NCBI GenBank assembly: GCA_905221605.1
Contig: CAJNDS010002647.1
Location: forward strand, 127,001-191,000
Source: Symbiodinium natans
Taxonomy: Eukaryota > Sar > Dinophyceae > Suessiales > Symbiodiniaceae
Reading direction: 5' to 3'
DNA length: 64,000 nt
A program made the position numbers and the translations under genes. The notes beneath the pieces were generated by a model that worked only from the letters and a program-made list of their open reading frames with translations, did not search any database and was not told the origin of the DNA. Shown here one piece after another: positions 9,747-22,698 of the stretch (within the stretch, counting starts at the first letter, position 1; the number at the start of each line of letters is the position of its first letter).

Positions 9747-12700
9747 CTGTATGTTTGCAAGCCAATGTCCGAACTTGAGGCCAGTGCTGATGGGCGGAAA
9801 AAGGGGCTTTGCAGCAGCTCTTCTACCTGTACTACACTGTGATACACTGTGAGAAGAGTTTAAGTTGCTCTAACCGTTGATCCTGCGACACAGGGAATCG
9901 CAAACTAGCAGGACTTTGGGGAAACGATGTCTTTTAAGGCTCTTGCTTGGGAGAGGTCCCAGGACAGCATCGAGAGATGACCGGCGTTCTTCGTAGTCAT
10001 ACGCTCATGCCTCAGCTCGACTGTACATCAATGCGGACCTGTAGCAGTCTGAATGCTGTGCCCTCTTGTCAAGACAGTCAGCAGGCTTCTACGGCTTTTA
10101 CGTAATTACCTGGGCGGAGCAATGCTGGGCAATGCGAATGATGGTCGCTTCTGTGGCCACGGCTGGCTCAAGATTTCCAGGCCGTAGAGAGAGTGAAGCT
10201 TGAAAATCCAAGCCATGGCAACCTCATGAGCAGATGCTCTGAAGCATGGCCAAGCTGTGCGGGGCATGCGTCATCTTCACTCGAGTGTGCAGCCTATCTG
10301 TGGGCTCACACACGGATACCGAGTGTGGCATGTCATGGAGCATCGTGAGTGTGCAAGGGTCGGTTGCCTTTTACACAGCCGGAGGCCGTGCTTTAAAGAA
10401 AAACCTGCACTGACCTTACATGATGCCTCAGCTAGCAGCAAAGCCGAGCTCCGCACACTTCTGAAGCTCTCCACTGAAGCCTTCCAACACTTCTGTGTCT
10501 TCATAAGCTCAGCACAGCTATATTATTGGTACTTTTCTTCAACTAAGAGATTTCCCAACGGTCGAAGTCGGCTGCCGGACCCAGGCCTGGTGTTCCGACA
10601 GCCAAGAAGCGTCGCTTGCAGGTTGGCTGCCTTTAACAGAGACGTCTTTTTTCAGTAACGTGTTGCCAAAGGCATTTTTGCACGGCCTCCAACGCTCCAA
10701 CGCTGGGATGTGTTTTGAACAGAACCCATATGACTACGGTACATCGTGGTATAGTGGGTGCAAGCAGTCCAAGTGCACATCATGAACAACGGCGGCCTGT
10801 ACATGGAAGCAAAGCCAAAGCCCCGTGAAGCTCCAGCCTCATAGGATCGGTGTTCACATGCCACGATGCCCGCGGACTAGTTGCTATGAAGCCCGGAAAC
10901 AACCAACATTACCCCCCCCACCCACCTTTGTTCAACCGATCAAGACTTATCTTCTACTCTGCTCAAACAATAGACCACACCCCGTCACTTGCAAGTTTTC
11001 AGCGCACGAATGTCTGCGGCTGCAGCTTCGTACGACACCGGCGCGCTGCTCTTGCCGACGCTTGGATCACGACTCCAAGAGCTCCGGGGGCATCTGCGAA
11101 GTTGTGGTGTTCACCCCCTGGCAAGGTATCCAGGTTTCCGCGCTGCACTGTGCCCTGCTTTGGGGCTCTGGCTTGGTGTCGTTCTCTAATTTCAATGACT
11201 GAGCTAGTGCAACATGCCCAAAAAGCTAGGCCCTATACCCTATGCTTCTGGCACTTCATGCACAGACAGACAGACCGGACAGAGGACAAACAGAGATAAA
11301 GAGGGATGGACAGACGGAGGAAGCCAGACAGATGGTGGAGAGAGAGAGAGAGACCGACGCATCGCATCATGTGACGAAGTTCATCAAACCCGGTCATCCT
11401 ACCAAATCCCACCCGCCCGGGTCCTCTCTTGAGGGCTCAGCAGGAGGCCATTCCTCTAGCCAGGTAGCCAGTGCTGCCTCGCAGTTTAGTCCAGAGTCTA
11501 GCCAGGAAACTCAAAACATATGCACATTCGCGAACTGAAGACAGACAACTCGGTGCCCTACGTGTCCCTACTACGTACTTACCCCGCAGGTTCAACAGGG
11601 GATCTGTGGATGTCTGTCACTGACTGACGCGGTCGGCCACGTGCAGCGGGCCATTCCAAAAAACTGCCAAACAACAAAGACTGAATTAACGACCGCCCAC
11701 CTCGAACTGCGACATCAGGTGCCGAAAAACAGGGCAAACCTGCACAACACCGCAGACAACATAACGTCTACAGCAGGAGACAGGAGGGTAGGTGCAAGCT
11801 GGACAAGCTTCAGCATGTTCCAGATGTGCGAGCGTCCTCGGGCTGCTCGTCAATTGCCAACTGCATCTTTGTGCAGCATTTAGCCTGGCTGCAGATTCAG
11901 CACGCTCGAGGACCGGTCTGTGCCAATACACAATATTACGTGTGCCATAAGTATGTGCCCTTCTCTTGTTCTCGGCTTGGCTTCGTGACTCCGACTTGTG
12001 CTTGTTGCAATAGCAATATGGCCGCTATCAGCTGCCACAGATCCCGTGATCCAAGAACGCACACGTGCGCCTCCAATACGATCGCCTTGGCGGCGGGCTT
12101 GCTTTTACACTGTTACAGCGACCTCTTGGCCTTGTTTGCCCTTTGTGAGCGTGTGTTGTGGCTGAAGTTGCCAACGCTTGAAATATCTGAATGAGATCTG
12201 AATGGCCCGGGAACTCCAGGGTCCTTGCGCCATCTGCTCTGCCACCGTCTAAATACTGCTGAAGCCACGCCTACACATGCGGCAAGTTTGTTTGGCAGTC
12301 GACTCAACCGACTCAAGGAACTCGACTCAAGCCCCGGCTTTGGCACTTCTGTCATCTAAACGAAATCCCGGCGAATAGAGACACGGAAGTTCGAGCTTGC
12401 CCTCCAATGCGATACAGAACGAATCTCCATCCACCTCCACTGTCGAATCCTCGTGCGGCCTCACCGAAGTGGCATAAGAACAAGTGCCAGCATGCAGCCT
12501 AAAACGAACCGCTGCTATGCTTTACTTTCTCTGCCCCCCAACGCAAGATAAAACCACCCACCGGCCTTTGGTCGAAAAGCAACGGTAGTTCCTGGGCGCA
12601 ACTTTTGTACGAAGTGCGTACTGAGCCGGATTCGGGCCAGGAACTTGGGTCTTCTCAACGATTGGTAATGCACTGCACAGTACTCAAAGAGTGCTTGGAA

Positions 12701-13442
12701 TTCTGGCGGTCTCAACAATGGGCCTGCTTTTCTCGAACGTTGCAGCATCACTGCTTATGGTTGATCTGGCAAGGCTCAAATTCGACCACAGACTCGGCTT
12801 GAGTCTTGGACACAAGCCTCAGGCGCAGTTTTGCACGAAGCCGATTCAGTAGGCTGAATTCGCAGGGACACAGCTAGTCGCATGAATTTGCTGTGCGCCG
12901 AACGCTACCAGGTCCAGAATCTCTGCATCAAAATAAACTGCCAGACGTTCGCCTTGCTGTGTCGGACTGGTTTTTCATAGACTCGCTGATACTCGCTGCT
13001 GTGCAGGACAGCAAACTGATTGAACACGTGCCTGTTCTCAATCCGGGGCCCGCCAGCACATGGAACGGCTGAGGCCTCCAACAGCAAAGGACTCTGCAAT
13101 GGAGCAATTGAAGCGCAGCCAACTATTAAACTGTGGGCTTCACGTCTACCTCGTAGCCTACGTCTGTTGCTTCCCACAGCCTGAACTCACGGCCCATCAG
13201 GATGCAAACGGATGGGAATTGTTTTAACTCACTCGAGCTGGGTGCGTGCTTAGCTTTTTCACATGTGGGGCTATTTTCTGCGTTGTGTGCACTGTACGTC
13301 AGAGCCTCAAAAGGCCTCAAATGTAGAATCGTGTGCACCATCCTGGGGTGGCGATATGTGTGGTGCATGAGCCATGTGTGCACTACAAGGGGAAACGGCC
13401 TTCCAACATGCAAATCGCAACGACCACCCACAACGATGCAAC
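9747..13442. other. Gene-poor stretch
   Basis: No family motif recognised on either strand. It includes a GACA/GA-rich simple repeat near 11.3 kb. A minus-strand frame at 12113-12355 ending in NTRSQRANKAKRSL is weakly protein-like. Otherwise I see nothing I can assign. Confidence 0.4.
11261..11355 (+). repeat. Degenerate GACA/GACAGA repeat passing into GA repeat
   Basis: Interrupted tandem units of ACAG, GACAGA and GGACAGA run into about seven GA dinucleotides. It is purine-rich on the + strand. A simple-sequence tract with no evident gene. Confidence 0.75.
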
Positions 13443-13560
13443 TTGCCTATTATTCAGATTATTATTCTAATAACTAATAATAAATCAATGATAACAAGAA
13501 TAATAATAACAACAAACAGCAGCAAAAGTAATCATAGTAATAATTGATATATTTTCATAA
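13443..13560. repeat. AT-rich island with ATA/AAT simple repeats
   Basis: About 115 bases almost without G or C, with repeated ATT, AATA and ATAATA units, in a surrounding sequence of balanced composition. It could be a decayed microsatellite. There is no coding potential in it. Confidence 0.7.
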
Positions 13561-14389
13561 TGAAATCATCCCGGAGCAAAGGCTACAAGGTGACTGGCAT
13601 AAACTGATCTACGCAGCTCGGGGCGATCTGAACCCCGCTGCGCAACAAAAAACAAAGCTTACAGCTGGCTGTCGCCTGTCGCAGACCAGCTAGAGGAAAT
13701 TTCTCTCAAACTCCGTGCATGTTCGCGATGCTGCTGTCCACCTATAGCTATGGTGAAAAGACGGCATGAGGACTGTTCGAAGGCCGGAAAGTGGGGTTGA
13801 ACTTGAACATGTTGTCTTCTCGGCCATGCTTTCCCTGGGTTGCCAAAACAAGAAACATGTGCGGCAACCTTAGGCTTTTTGCTTGTCTGAAGAATGCTTG
13901 CCCTCGCGGGCGCGACATCATAGCTGCGCACATCACCTGCGCAAACGTTGACTCAAGCGACCAGATTCAAACACTTTGAAAGATTTCAAGTTCCAATCGA
14001 TTTAGAGGGAGACTGCACATATCTGAGTGCGCTGGCTCGAAAACGCTTCCGTGAAGACATCGGCAGATCTCCTGCGACAGTGCCCGGTCTGTGCCATTCA
14101 ACATTCGAGTTGCCACATCAGTTGAAGACCTTGAATATTGAAGCCTACAGAGATGGACATGCCAGGCACAACAAAAAACAGGCATGGTGGGTCGAGCGCA
14201 GTGTAGGGCTCGTGTGACGTATACAGATATCCTGCCTGTGGGTACCCGCAGCAGGCGCCAGATACTCCATCCCTGTATGCAGGGTGCGGATTCCAGAGTA
14301 CATCTACGCATGACTATCAGCACGAGAATGCCAAGCAGGCATGCCCTCATGACGCAACTGATGCAGCCCAGGCAGGGGAGAAGCCAGCT

Positions 14390-15205
14390 TGGATCCTTTT
14401 TCGTCTCCTTCATCTTCAGGGCAGAGTCTGCGAAGGCTCCGTATCTGATCAAAGGCATCCTTGATCTTCTGGAATGCCGCAGCACACTCCTCAGTACTAT
14501 GCTGCACTGCAGGTCTCCCCGAACTAAGGCTACCCTGCTAGTTGCAGGTATGTCTCTGTGGCGGCCTCGGGCTTGTCGCTTTTGAGGGCGTGCGCCAGCG
14601 TGGTCCAGCGGCGCCGCAGCTGACGGATCGAGACGTCTGTCGGCACGCCCAACCTCATCAGAGACTTACATCACTTGCGCATGACAATCGTGACTGCAGG
14701 ATGTGCTGAACTAGAGCTCCTTCGGGAGCTCGGGTTCAATTTTCGGCAGAACGTGCAATCCGATAAGCCAGGCAACACCTCGTGAGCCTCGCTAGCTTCA
14801 AGGATCCGTCTTGCAACTTGCTCTGGGGATGCCTGGCAGTGGCAAAGGCCAGGATGCCCCAGTCCGCCAACTGAGCGAATTCCGAACCTATCTTTTCCAT
14901 AAATTTCGCCGACATTCTCAGGACATCCAAGGCTCCAACAGAGCAATACGCATCCAAAGCCTTCAGCCCTTCTGGCAAAGACCCTGATCATGGACACTCC
15001 CAGATGGGCCTCCGAGAAAATCTCGGGCGGCGTGGGGCTCTGAGCCGAAAACCGCCGCCGGCCGAAGAGGTAAGTATCCTGAATTGAAAACTGCCCAACG
15101 CCGCGAGGGTTTGGGGGCGGGGGTTGGGCTTATTCCGGGGTGTTGAACTGACTCTTGCCAGACCACCTGGTAGTGGCCCTCCACCAGTTCCACATGCAAG
15201 CACTC
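14390..15205 (-). CDS. J-domain-like (DnaJ-related) protein, HPD motif altered
   Basis: J domains stimulate Hsp70 through helix II and an invariant His-Pro-Asp loop. Here a J-like core is spread over two exons: 14557-14664, reading LGVPTDVSIRQLRRRWTTLA then HALKSDKPEAAT, and 14489 downward, reading ECAAAFQKIKDAFDQIR. They join in phase through a GA-AG intron (14490-14556). Helix II (RQLRRRWTTLAHAL) and helix III (AFQKIKDAFDQI) align with ordinary J domains, but the HPD position reads KSD, so Hsp70 activation is doubtful. Upstream exons that appear to belong to the same gene are 15149-15205 (ECLHVELVEGHYQVVWQES), about 14868-14985 (EGLKALDAYCSVGALDVLR, then MSAKFMEKIGSEFAQL) and about 14765-14832 (ASPEQVARRILEASEAHEVL). 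Their joining is less certain; the simplest junction between the last two leaves only a 35-base intron. Start, stop and C-terminal exons are not located. The J-like fold is likely; membership of the upstream exons is inferred. Confidence 0.6.
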
Positions 15206-18200
15206 CTTGCCTCAGTCTCAGACCATGGCACGCCAGACTCTGCAAAGCCTGTAGAATTAAACTGATTGGGGGCAGAGAAATCGAGATCGCTCATTCGCCA
15301 CGCGGAGGCAAGCAGCCGTCAGCAAGTTCAATCTGGCTTAGATTATGCTACTGGTATCTGTTTCTGTGCAGCATCGCAGACTTGTTCTGCATTCTTCCCT
15401 CAGCGCCGAACTCTCTGCCAACAGTCCCCGAAATAGGTTGCTCGACCACATGCGAAAGCGAGGTGCCAATGTGGCCTGTCGTGTCACTGAAGACATTACA
15501 TACTACACTCTTGATGCATCTGCAAGTTCTTGCTTGGCTCCAGGACTCCAACAGCCAGTCTAGATGGAATAATGAATGAAATGCCTCACAGTCTTCCGGT
15601 CTGGCTGCGTGCGGCCATCAACCACCCCTCGGAACAATTAAGTCCCAACCACATCTAAGCACCCAGGTGATTTGGGCTTGCACTTGGGGGCCAGCGAGTA
15701 ATGGTGCACGTTACATTTTTAGACTCAGAGTACATGCCACATGTGTCTCTGGAAATGCATCGGGCTATGAATCCGCGAAAACCCACGCATACTGCCCTGT
15801 CAAGCCTTGGCAGGCCCGTTCCACACGTTCTTGTTGTACTTGCCCCACGCGCAGACCTGCCGGTTCTAGATCTGTTCACATCTGTTCCCAAGACTGAGGT
15901 TTCTGACTCATCACCTCATTTTGGTCGTAATTTGTCGGCTCTTCAAATCTTCTGTTACTTTAGTTGCCCAGCGTCCCAAGCGTTTGTCAGAGCCTCAGCA
16001 GCTCCAAACGTGTGGGTGCCAAGAGTCCAACGAGTCCGGCTCTTCGCCTTCTAAGGGAAATCGGGGGAGAAGCTACTATTCCCTTGCTGCCTCTTGCTTG
16101 TGATTCCATTACTGCCAGCGTACATTTGAGAATGCTAACCTGTCGGGCACCATGCGAATGAGTGTGTATGTACACGTGTGCACAGAGCCGTCGAAACGCA
16201 CACCAAGCCACATACTGCAGTGGCGGAAGGCAGCAAGGCTTCCTTGGATCCATAATGAGCAGGAACCCCATGCATTCTCGCGCCTAGCTGGTAAGAATGA
16301 TGATCCCCTGTAGGCAAGGGTCAAAGCAAACGCAACACACTTCGGCCCGGCGTTGAAGGTTTCCACAGCTCGAATTGCCAAGATACCTCACTACAACCAG
16401 CGTGAGAAAAGCAACGGCAACACGAGCATGGACCAGTCAGTAGCCAGCAGTGCCCAAGAATGCTATGCCGTGAAAAAGGTACTGCCTGGCGGTCCTAGCG
16501 AATTGCAGAGGCAGCGCCGCAAAGGTGGATGCCAAGCACGACCACTGGCCCGGGTGCAGGTTCAAGGATGCCTCGCAACAAACTGAACTACAAAGAGCTG
16601 TCAAGAGCGCGAAAAACAACTATTACCAACTTCTGCAACGGTGAGAACTGCAATCCACCAGGAAATTGTGTTCTGGGAGAGCAGTTTGAGGGACCTCTAC
16701 CCCTAATGCAGCACGACCTCTGCGAATCCTTTCGAAACATGTAGGGAGGCTGCAGTGACCTCGTGAAAATCATTGGGGATGCTGGGACCTCACAAGGCCC
16801 CCCTACCCTCAGAGACTTTATGCAACGAAATCTATCAGGGACTCGGAGGGGTTTGAGGTGGCCCCGAATGAACACCTCTAGCACTCCCGGCCGAGGCATG
16901 CCGCGTAGCGACAAAATCACTTTGGCGAAAGTAGTCTCATCATGTAAGACTCTGTGTGGAGCGTTGGCATGTCAGAGGGCAGAAATATGCTGGCTTATTT
17001 CGAGGCCCTGCTGGGGGTCTTATGCAGCACTCTCAGAAGTGCCACCCTACCTGTGAAAGCTAAGGTGCGAGAGAGGATCTGCACTTGGGTCGAGGGAAGT
17101 TTCAGATCAGATCTGCGAGTCACCAGTGGAACTGGCCAAGTAAGATTGTATATGTGGTCCCAGTTCCTCAGCAGGCACGCAAGAAGGTTGGTAACCGAAG
17201 GTGTATCTCAACTACTTGCTGTGCAAATGCGTCCTGAGCAAACACGGAACTGGTATTGCTGCATATGTCGGACTCTGACCTCTTTTCTTTCGTGTGCAGC
17301 CGCCAAGCATGCGATCTGATAAGCACCCGCCATATTTTGTCCGGTACCAATGCCATAAACCTTGCCTGGTCGAGGCGATATGCCGCCTTCCTGTCTCTTG
17401 TACACAGTGACACAGTGTTTACAGTAGATTCAAGATCAATCTGTGCTCGATGTTTGTCATATTGCCCATATTGCGTCACGCCTGTGAAGCGCGCAAGCAC
17501 ATAGCCTGGTACAACATTGCAAGTGTGTGTGTGATCCGTCTAAGATTCTAAACGCGAAGGCGTCTTCACACAAGTTTAATTCAGTGCAGTCAAGAACAGC
17601 AGCAGATGTCGAACATTGGCGTGTCTCTGCCAACACCCGCATCAAACTGCGCATAAATCACACCGCAGACAAATATGTCTGTGGAAAAGCGAGGTCTGCT
17701 AAAGCTGCTAAAGCCAGGCCAAGCGACAGTTGTGTGCGATGCTTCTTGCTTTGCTGTGGTGCCTGGGGGGCACCTGTCGCACAGTTGCCCACAGCATCCC
17801 ACATCCGACGACATCCAATCTTGAAGGGGCGGCACTGTGTGACTCAGGTTCATTCAGGAGATGCTGCCAACCACTGCGAAGCACAACTGCAGAAAGGCTG
17901 ACAGCCACAATTGCCTCCTTTCAGTGGCCACGCTTGATCAACCAGAACGCAGCCCTCGGTTCTAGGAGCACGGAAGACACGGAATGTGAGAGAAGGTGAG
18001 AGTCCACTGCCTTAGGCTTAGGGCAGGAATTGACTGATTCTTTTTGAATCTCCTAGGGCCTTTGAGTTGGCAGAGGCGCCTCACCAAACCATTTGCCGTC
18101 CTCATGCAGTCCTAGCGGCATGCACTCGCTCAGCTGGTAGCAGCTCCGCAAGGAACATCCCGAGAAACCCCAGGCCAGAGCACAAATCCTGAGAACGACA

Positions 18201-18270
18201 AGCCACGAGATACGGCAGCAGTCCCCGGAGTCCCCGCATACAGCGCGCTACAGAATGGCATTGCAATCGG
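15206..18270. other. Gene-poor stretch
   Basis: No recognised gene. Two minus-strand frames are slightly protein-like: 16588-16920 (around GVLEVFIRGHLKPLRVPDRF) and 17168-17500 (around RLDQARFMALVPDKIWRVLI). Both have comparably open frames on the other strand, so I do not call them. Confidence 0.35.
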
Positions 18271-18582
18271 TTAAATTTGCAGGACAAGTGGCCACAATGG
18301 TGATTGGCCCATCGGCTGGATCAAGCTCCTCTCTCGGATCGATGCAAGTCTGAAGAAAGGCCGAAACCCCAAAGATATCAGTCTGACCAGAAACATGAGG
18401 AGGAACATGAGGCCATTAGCCAAGATACGGCCAGGCAGTCTTGCACGAAGGCGATAGTTGGCACAGCCTCGCGGGCTTCCTGCCGGCTCAGCAGGGTTGC
18501 AGTATCTTACATGCAGCCACTGCCTGAAAAAAATGACTAAGACGACGAATGCCGCCTTTAAAAGAAACACGCAGTTTGACAT
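18271..18582 (-). CDS. Possible membrane-protein exon
   Basis: Not recognised. The frame contains a hydrophobic run ANGLMFLLMFLVRLISLG followed by basic residues (FRPFFRLASIRER), which would fit one transmembrane helix with a positive flank. No homologous motif or splice partner is seen and the start is unknown, so this may be chance. Confidence 0.25.
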   Translation of the reverse strand: MSNCVFLLKAAFVVLVIFFRQWLHVRYCNPAEPAGSPRGCANYRLRARLPGRILANGLMFLLMFLVRLISLGFRPFFRLASIRERSLIQPMGQSPLWPLVLQI

Positions 18583-20560
18583 CTCTGGACACCTACCTGC
18601 CTTACACGCGACTTTCAGCCTCGCCAGACTCTACGTTGAAGTCCTTGAGCAGGGTCGAGCAGTTATCCCTTGCGAGCCGTGCCTAGGCTTGGACTTGTGT
18701 GTGGACTGGACAGGAGGCCAGAAGGTCAGGAATGATCAAAACAGTAACCAAAACACCAGCGTACGAAATGAACTCAGCGACCCAAAGCGGAGGTGGAAAA
18801 CGCCGCCTCCACGAGCAAGCAACCTCTCCGCAATGCCGCAATGCAACGGCTCTCACGTTCAGCAGCTGCTGCAACAGCATGCAACAGCCACACTAGTAGA
18901 AACTCACCTCCTTCAGCTCCACCAATCACCGGAACTCTCTACTGCACATGCCTGTGAGTGTTGGCCCGTAGCTGTATTTCTGATCCTCATCCTCCAGCTT
19001 TCGGAAATATCAACCGATTGATTCTGATTACCACCATGGGGCTAGGCCTCCACCACACTCTGGCAGGTCTGCGGAAACCTCACAAAGCAGCATGCATTCA
19101 GGGCCATTCCTCACTGCTCTATTCACATATTCACTTGCTCGAAGTCACAATATAGAGCGAAATGGACATCGTCAAAGTGTGCCCCTCTGCCCCAGCATTC
19201 GGACTTCTTCAGGTTGTTTTGTTGTGAAACCTCTCGGGGAGAGAAGCGGGGCGGAAGTCCAGGGATTCTAACTGAATCTCCGCCCCTCACCCTCTTCGGC
19301 ATGTCGCTGCTTTCCGAGCGCGCCCTCACATAGCCGTCCTTGGAACCAAGTGTCGAAGTCCTGGTGTTTTATGCAACGTTCGCACCCTCTGCGCACACTA
19401 GGCGAATCCAGGCGACATTGCAGCCACTCCGATGACTTGGCTCGATACCAGAAGTCTTGACAGAGGAAAGTACAATGAGCTGCGAGCTACGCCTCACAAA
19501 GACAGTTCGTGCCTGTGTCTGGCCACGGAATTTTGCATAGAATTACCCATGTTATATAGCCCATGTTACATCCCAAACTGTCAAATTTTGCAATCCGATC
19601 CTCCTGATGTCCGGTCCGGCTGGCCCCCTCCGGGTGCTCCAGCCTCACCAAGGAATGTAGGACGGTGTTGGAGATGCCGTGTACGCAAGTTGGAGATGCT
19701 ACAGCTTTGATGGTGCTGCACCGTCCAATTGGGGCTCCTCGCTCAGGGCCGAATCTTTTCAGAGTCCGGATGCTCCCTGTCGACTTAGCTCTCAATTCAG
19801 CTCTCAGGCCAGCCAACCCTGCAACAGGCGATTTTTGCATCTAGCTGGTAGAGAACACGAACAAGAAACAAGACTATGCCCTTTGCAACTTCTGATGCTT
19901 CTGCGCAAATTCGATAATGCTGAGGAATTTTCAGTACGAAACTAATCTTGATGCAGACTCAGCCACGAGATAATGCCCAGCTGGGCGAGATAACTCAGCT
20001 GCATCAGTTCATGGCTTGCGGACCCTCATGGCAGCGCTGGTACTCTGAAGGAGGCACACCGTAGTTTGCACAGAGTCTGCGTCAATTGTGAAAAGCTGGG
20101 TCTTTGCAGATTTGCGTTGTAAGTCCTGTGGTTGCGATTGCCACATTGTTTACAGCTTGTGCCAGGCATTGAGGGTGGGTCGGAAGCACCAGCTCTTGTG
20201 CTTAAACTGCTAAGTCGCCGCCACCCTCAACACTGACAGCTTCTTCAGCCTACAGTACATGTCTCTCTATCACAAGCTGAGAACACGAAAGAAATAGGCT
20301 CCACAGAGCTGATTGAGAGGTTCGAGATAGACAGCATCCAGTGCAAGACCTCGAAGCGACTTCACTGTGAGCTTCGTGCAGCAAATCGTGAAATCCATGC
20401 CAGGACATGCGCATCTTGAAAATAGGAGACGTGCTGGTGATGTGCTGAATGCTCATCAGCGGGGCTGCCTTCGTCTCCTTGCTGCAGCTTACCGCCGTGC
20501 CTGCCTGGCCAAGAATGGCCAAGAGATACCCTCAACATGAAAGCCCACATGGCGGACAAC

Positions 20561-20950
20561 TCATTCCCACCACAAACTACCCCTTCCAATGCAGGCCTGA
20601 GCTGGTAGACGCTCGGAAGATGGCGCCTCCTGGACATTTGGCTCAAGCTGACTCAAGCTCACACCCTGTGCTGCAGCGATCTCCGGGGAAGAGGACCTGG
20701 GCGGCTTCCTCTTCGTGCTCGTGGACTTCGAGTGCTGCTTCTTGCTGCCTTCAGAAAGAAAAGCAGGCCCACTGAACCGAACCAGACTAACTTCCAGGCT
20801 AACTTTAACTGTCTTACTACTCACGCTGACAAAATTTGACACTGACCGGCATGCAGGCCTTTTCTGCTTTCTGGTGGCTGCACGTGCAGCTGCGCCCTCG
20901 CCACTTTGATTTGACACAACAGCTGCACACGAACTACCAGGAACATGCAC
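20561..20950 (-). CDS. Unidentified Ser/Lys-rich coding-like frame
   Basis: Not recognised. The middle of the frame is a basic, serine-rich segment (GSKKQHSKSTSTKRKPPRSS) followed by SPEIAAAQGVSLSQLEPNVQ, which reads as a disordered region of a real protein. A plausible acceptor AG precedes GSKK. No domain is seen and both ends are uncertain. Confidence 0.35.
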   Translation of the reverse strand: MHVPGSSCAAVVSNQSGEGAAARAATRKQKRPACRSVSNFVSVSSKTVKVSLEVSLVRFSGPAFLSEGSKKQHSKSTSTKRKPPRSSSPEIAAAQGVSLSQLEPNVQEAPSSERLPAQACIGRGSLWWE

Positions 20951-21969
20951 ATGAACTGCACTCTCGTAGCCTCGCGCGACCAGAATGGAGCACTGGCGGC
21001 TTCCGTAGATTTAGGCTTTTCACCTGCAACATGTCCTACATGTCTTGGTTCAGCCTTGTTTTTGCTCGACTCGCAAGGTCGGCATAGCAGGCCCAGAGAC
21101 AGTCACGAGACTTGCCTTTACGTCCAGTATCTGCAGCTTTTGCAGAATGATATACAGGCTTGTACCTGCGGCAAGTAGCACTGAGCAACTCCCATGGTGA
21201 TCATCTCACGGAAACTTCTATTGTAACTGTAATCCTGTCTCGCAAACCGTACATCTGTCTGTACATCCCTACATCCCTGTATCAGGCCCTGTGTGCGCGG
21301 CACCAGTCTCCAGCGAAGTTCTCTCCCAGAGCAGCCCGCCTCTGCGATGATTCAATGAATAGCAGCAATAAGCTTGAGAATCGTGAGCTCTCGCGATGCT
21401 CGGCCGCGCTGGACTCTTGAAGGACGCAGAATAGCGTTGGAAACCAAGACAATTCAGGCGATTTGTACACCCAGACCCTCCGACATCCTCATGCCCTCAT
21501 GTCTGCGAGCTTCTGAATTCAGCCTGTTGAGCACCCCTTCCAAAACAAAGACACGCCAGCAGCGTTTCTTGCGTGGCACGCCAATGGGGCATCCGGCATC
21601 CGTTGAATTAAGGTCTGGCAAGCCAACCAAGAGGTTGCTCCACATCTCCTCCCATTAGAACCAGTCTTGTGTTGGTTGTGCTTGCCGCATAGTCATTCAA
21701 TTCGCGCAGGGCACTAAATTTCAGCAAACGAACTAAAGAATGGCTGCAGGGAAGACGTGCTAGAGCAACACAACACCAAGCCCCGCTCGTTTCCGAGCAA
21801 GCCATTTGATTCATCTGAACGTCTTCCCAGCAAACGTGCCATCAGCCAGGGCTGCCGAGCCTGACAGAAACTGCTATGTCATGTGCCGGTGCACGACCAA
21901 ACTAGCTTGCCAGTGACATCGCTCTCAATGCAACGATGCAGCCCGACACGACTGTTACATGCTTTTACA

Positions 21970-22445
21970 TCATGCTGCCCAGTCACTTCTTGAGGCACGC
22001 TGCAGCTTCTGAGACTCCTTCACAAGCTTTTCGGGCCAAAGCCTTAGTGTGATGTTTGCTGTCATGGTGGACCAGAGTTTGTTCAAGAGGAAGGGAATGT
22101 CATCACAGCTCTTGCTGGACCATCTTTGAAGCAAGCAGCAGCGACAGCTGCATGACCAACGTGACCTTTGCCCCTGGTAGCCTGAAGCCAAAATGGTGTT
22201 CGGAGTACTGCGAAGCAAGCAGTACAGGCTTAGCGCATGCGCAGCAGATCGCAGCAGCCTCTGCCACATTGCAGAGCAGGCTGAGGGAAGGCTTGCGCAC
22301 ATCTGCATGCCAGTCCGAAGCTGTCAGGGCCAGCCTCAGCTACAGATGAAGCGGCGAAAAAATCGGCACAGGGCTTGGGCGTGGACTCCGCGCCGTTAAG
22401 GCGAAATGCAAAACGCACGAGGTCCATGCAGAAAGCTGCATTCAC
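21970..22445 (-). pseudogene. Protein-like sequence that changes frame twice
   Basis: Three consecutive protein-like segments lie on the minus strand in three different frames: around NGAESTPKPCADFFAAS (about 22430-22320), around SQYSEHHFGFRLPGAKVTLV (about 22220-22110), and around DDIPFLLNKLWSTMTANITL (about 22110-21990), which runs to a stop at 21970. There is almost no spacing between them for introns. Either these are separate tiny exons or a reading frame broken by indels. I do not recognise the family. Confidence 0.3.
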
Positions 22446-22698
22446 ACGTGTTCACACTGCCACAACATGCAGAGAGGTCTTTGCCACTTTGCTCAACGAG
22501 CAAATAGAAAACGGGAGACCGGAAAGCCGCCTGGCATGTTGTCCCTTCCATGTGACCCCAACTCATTTGCATTTGCAACTTTACCTGTCAGCTGGCCGAT
22601 GCAGCAACACATCATAAGAGCAGGGGTTCGGCGAGGATCCGATGAAGGATCGTAAAGCATGATTCATTCCACCGTGCAGCCGGAAGCTTGTGGGGGTT

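Noticed and set aside
20629-20665. CATTTGGCTCAAG, close to the end of the dinoflagellate spliced leader
   Set aside because: It lacks one T and the leader's 5' part, and it falls within a coding-like minus frame. Probably coincidence rather than a relic leader.
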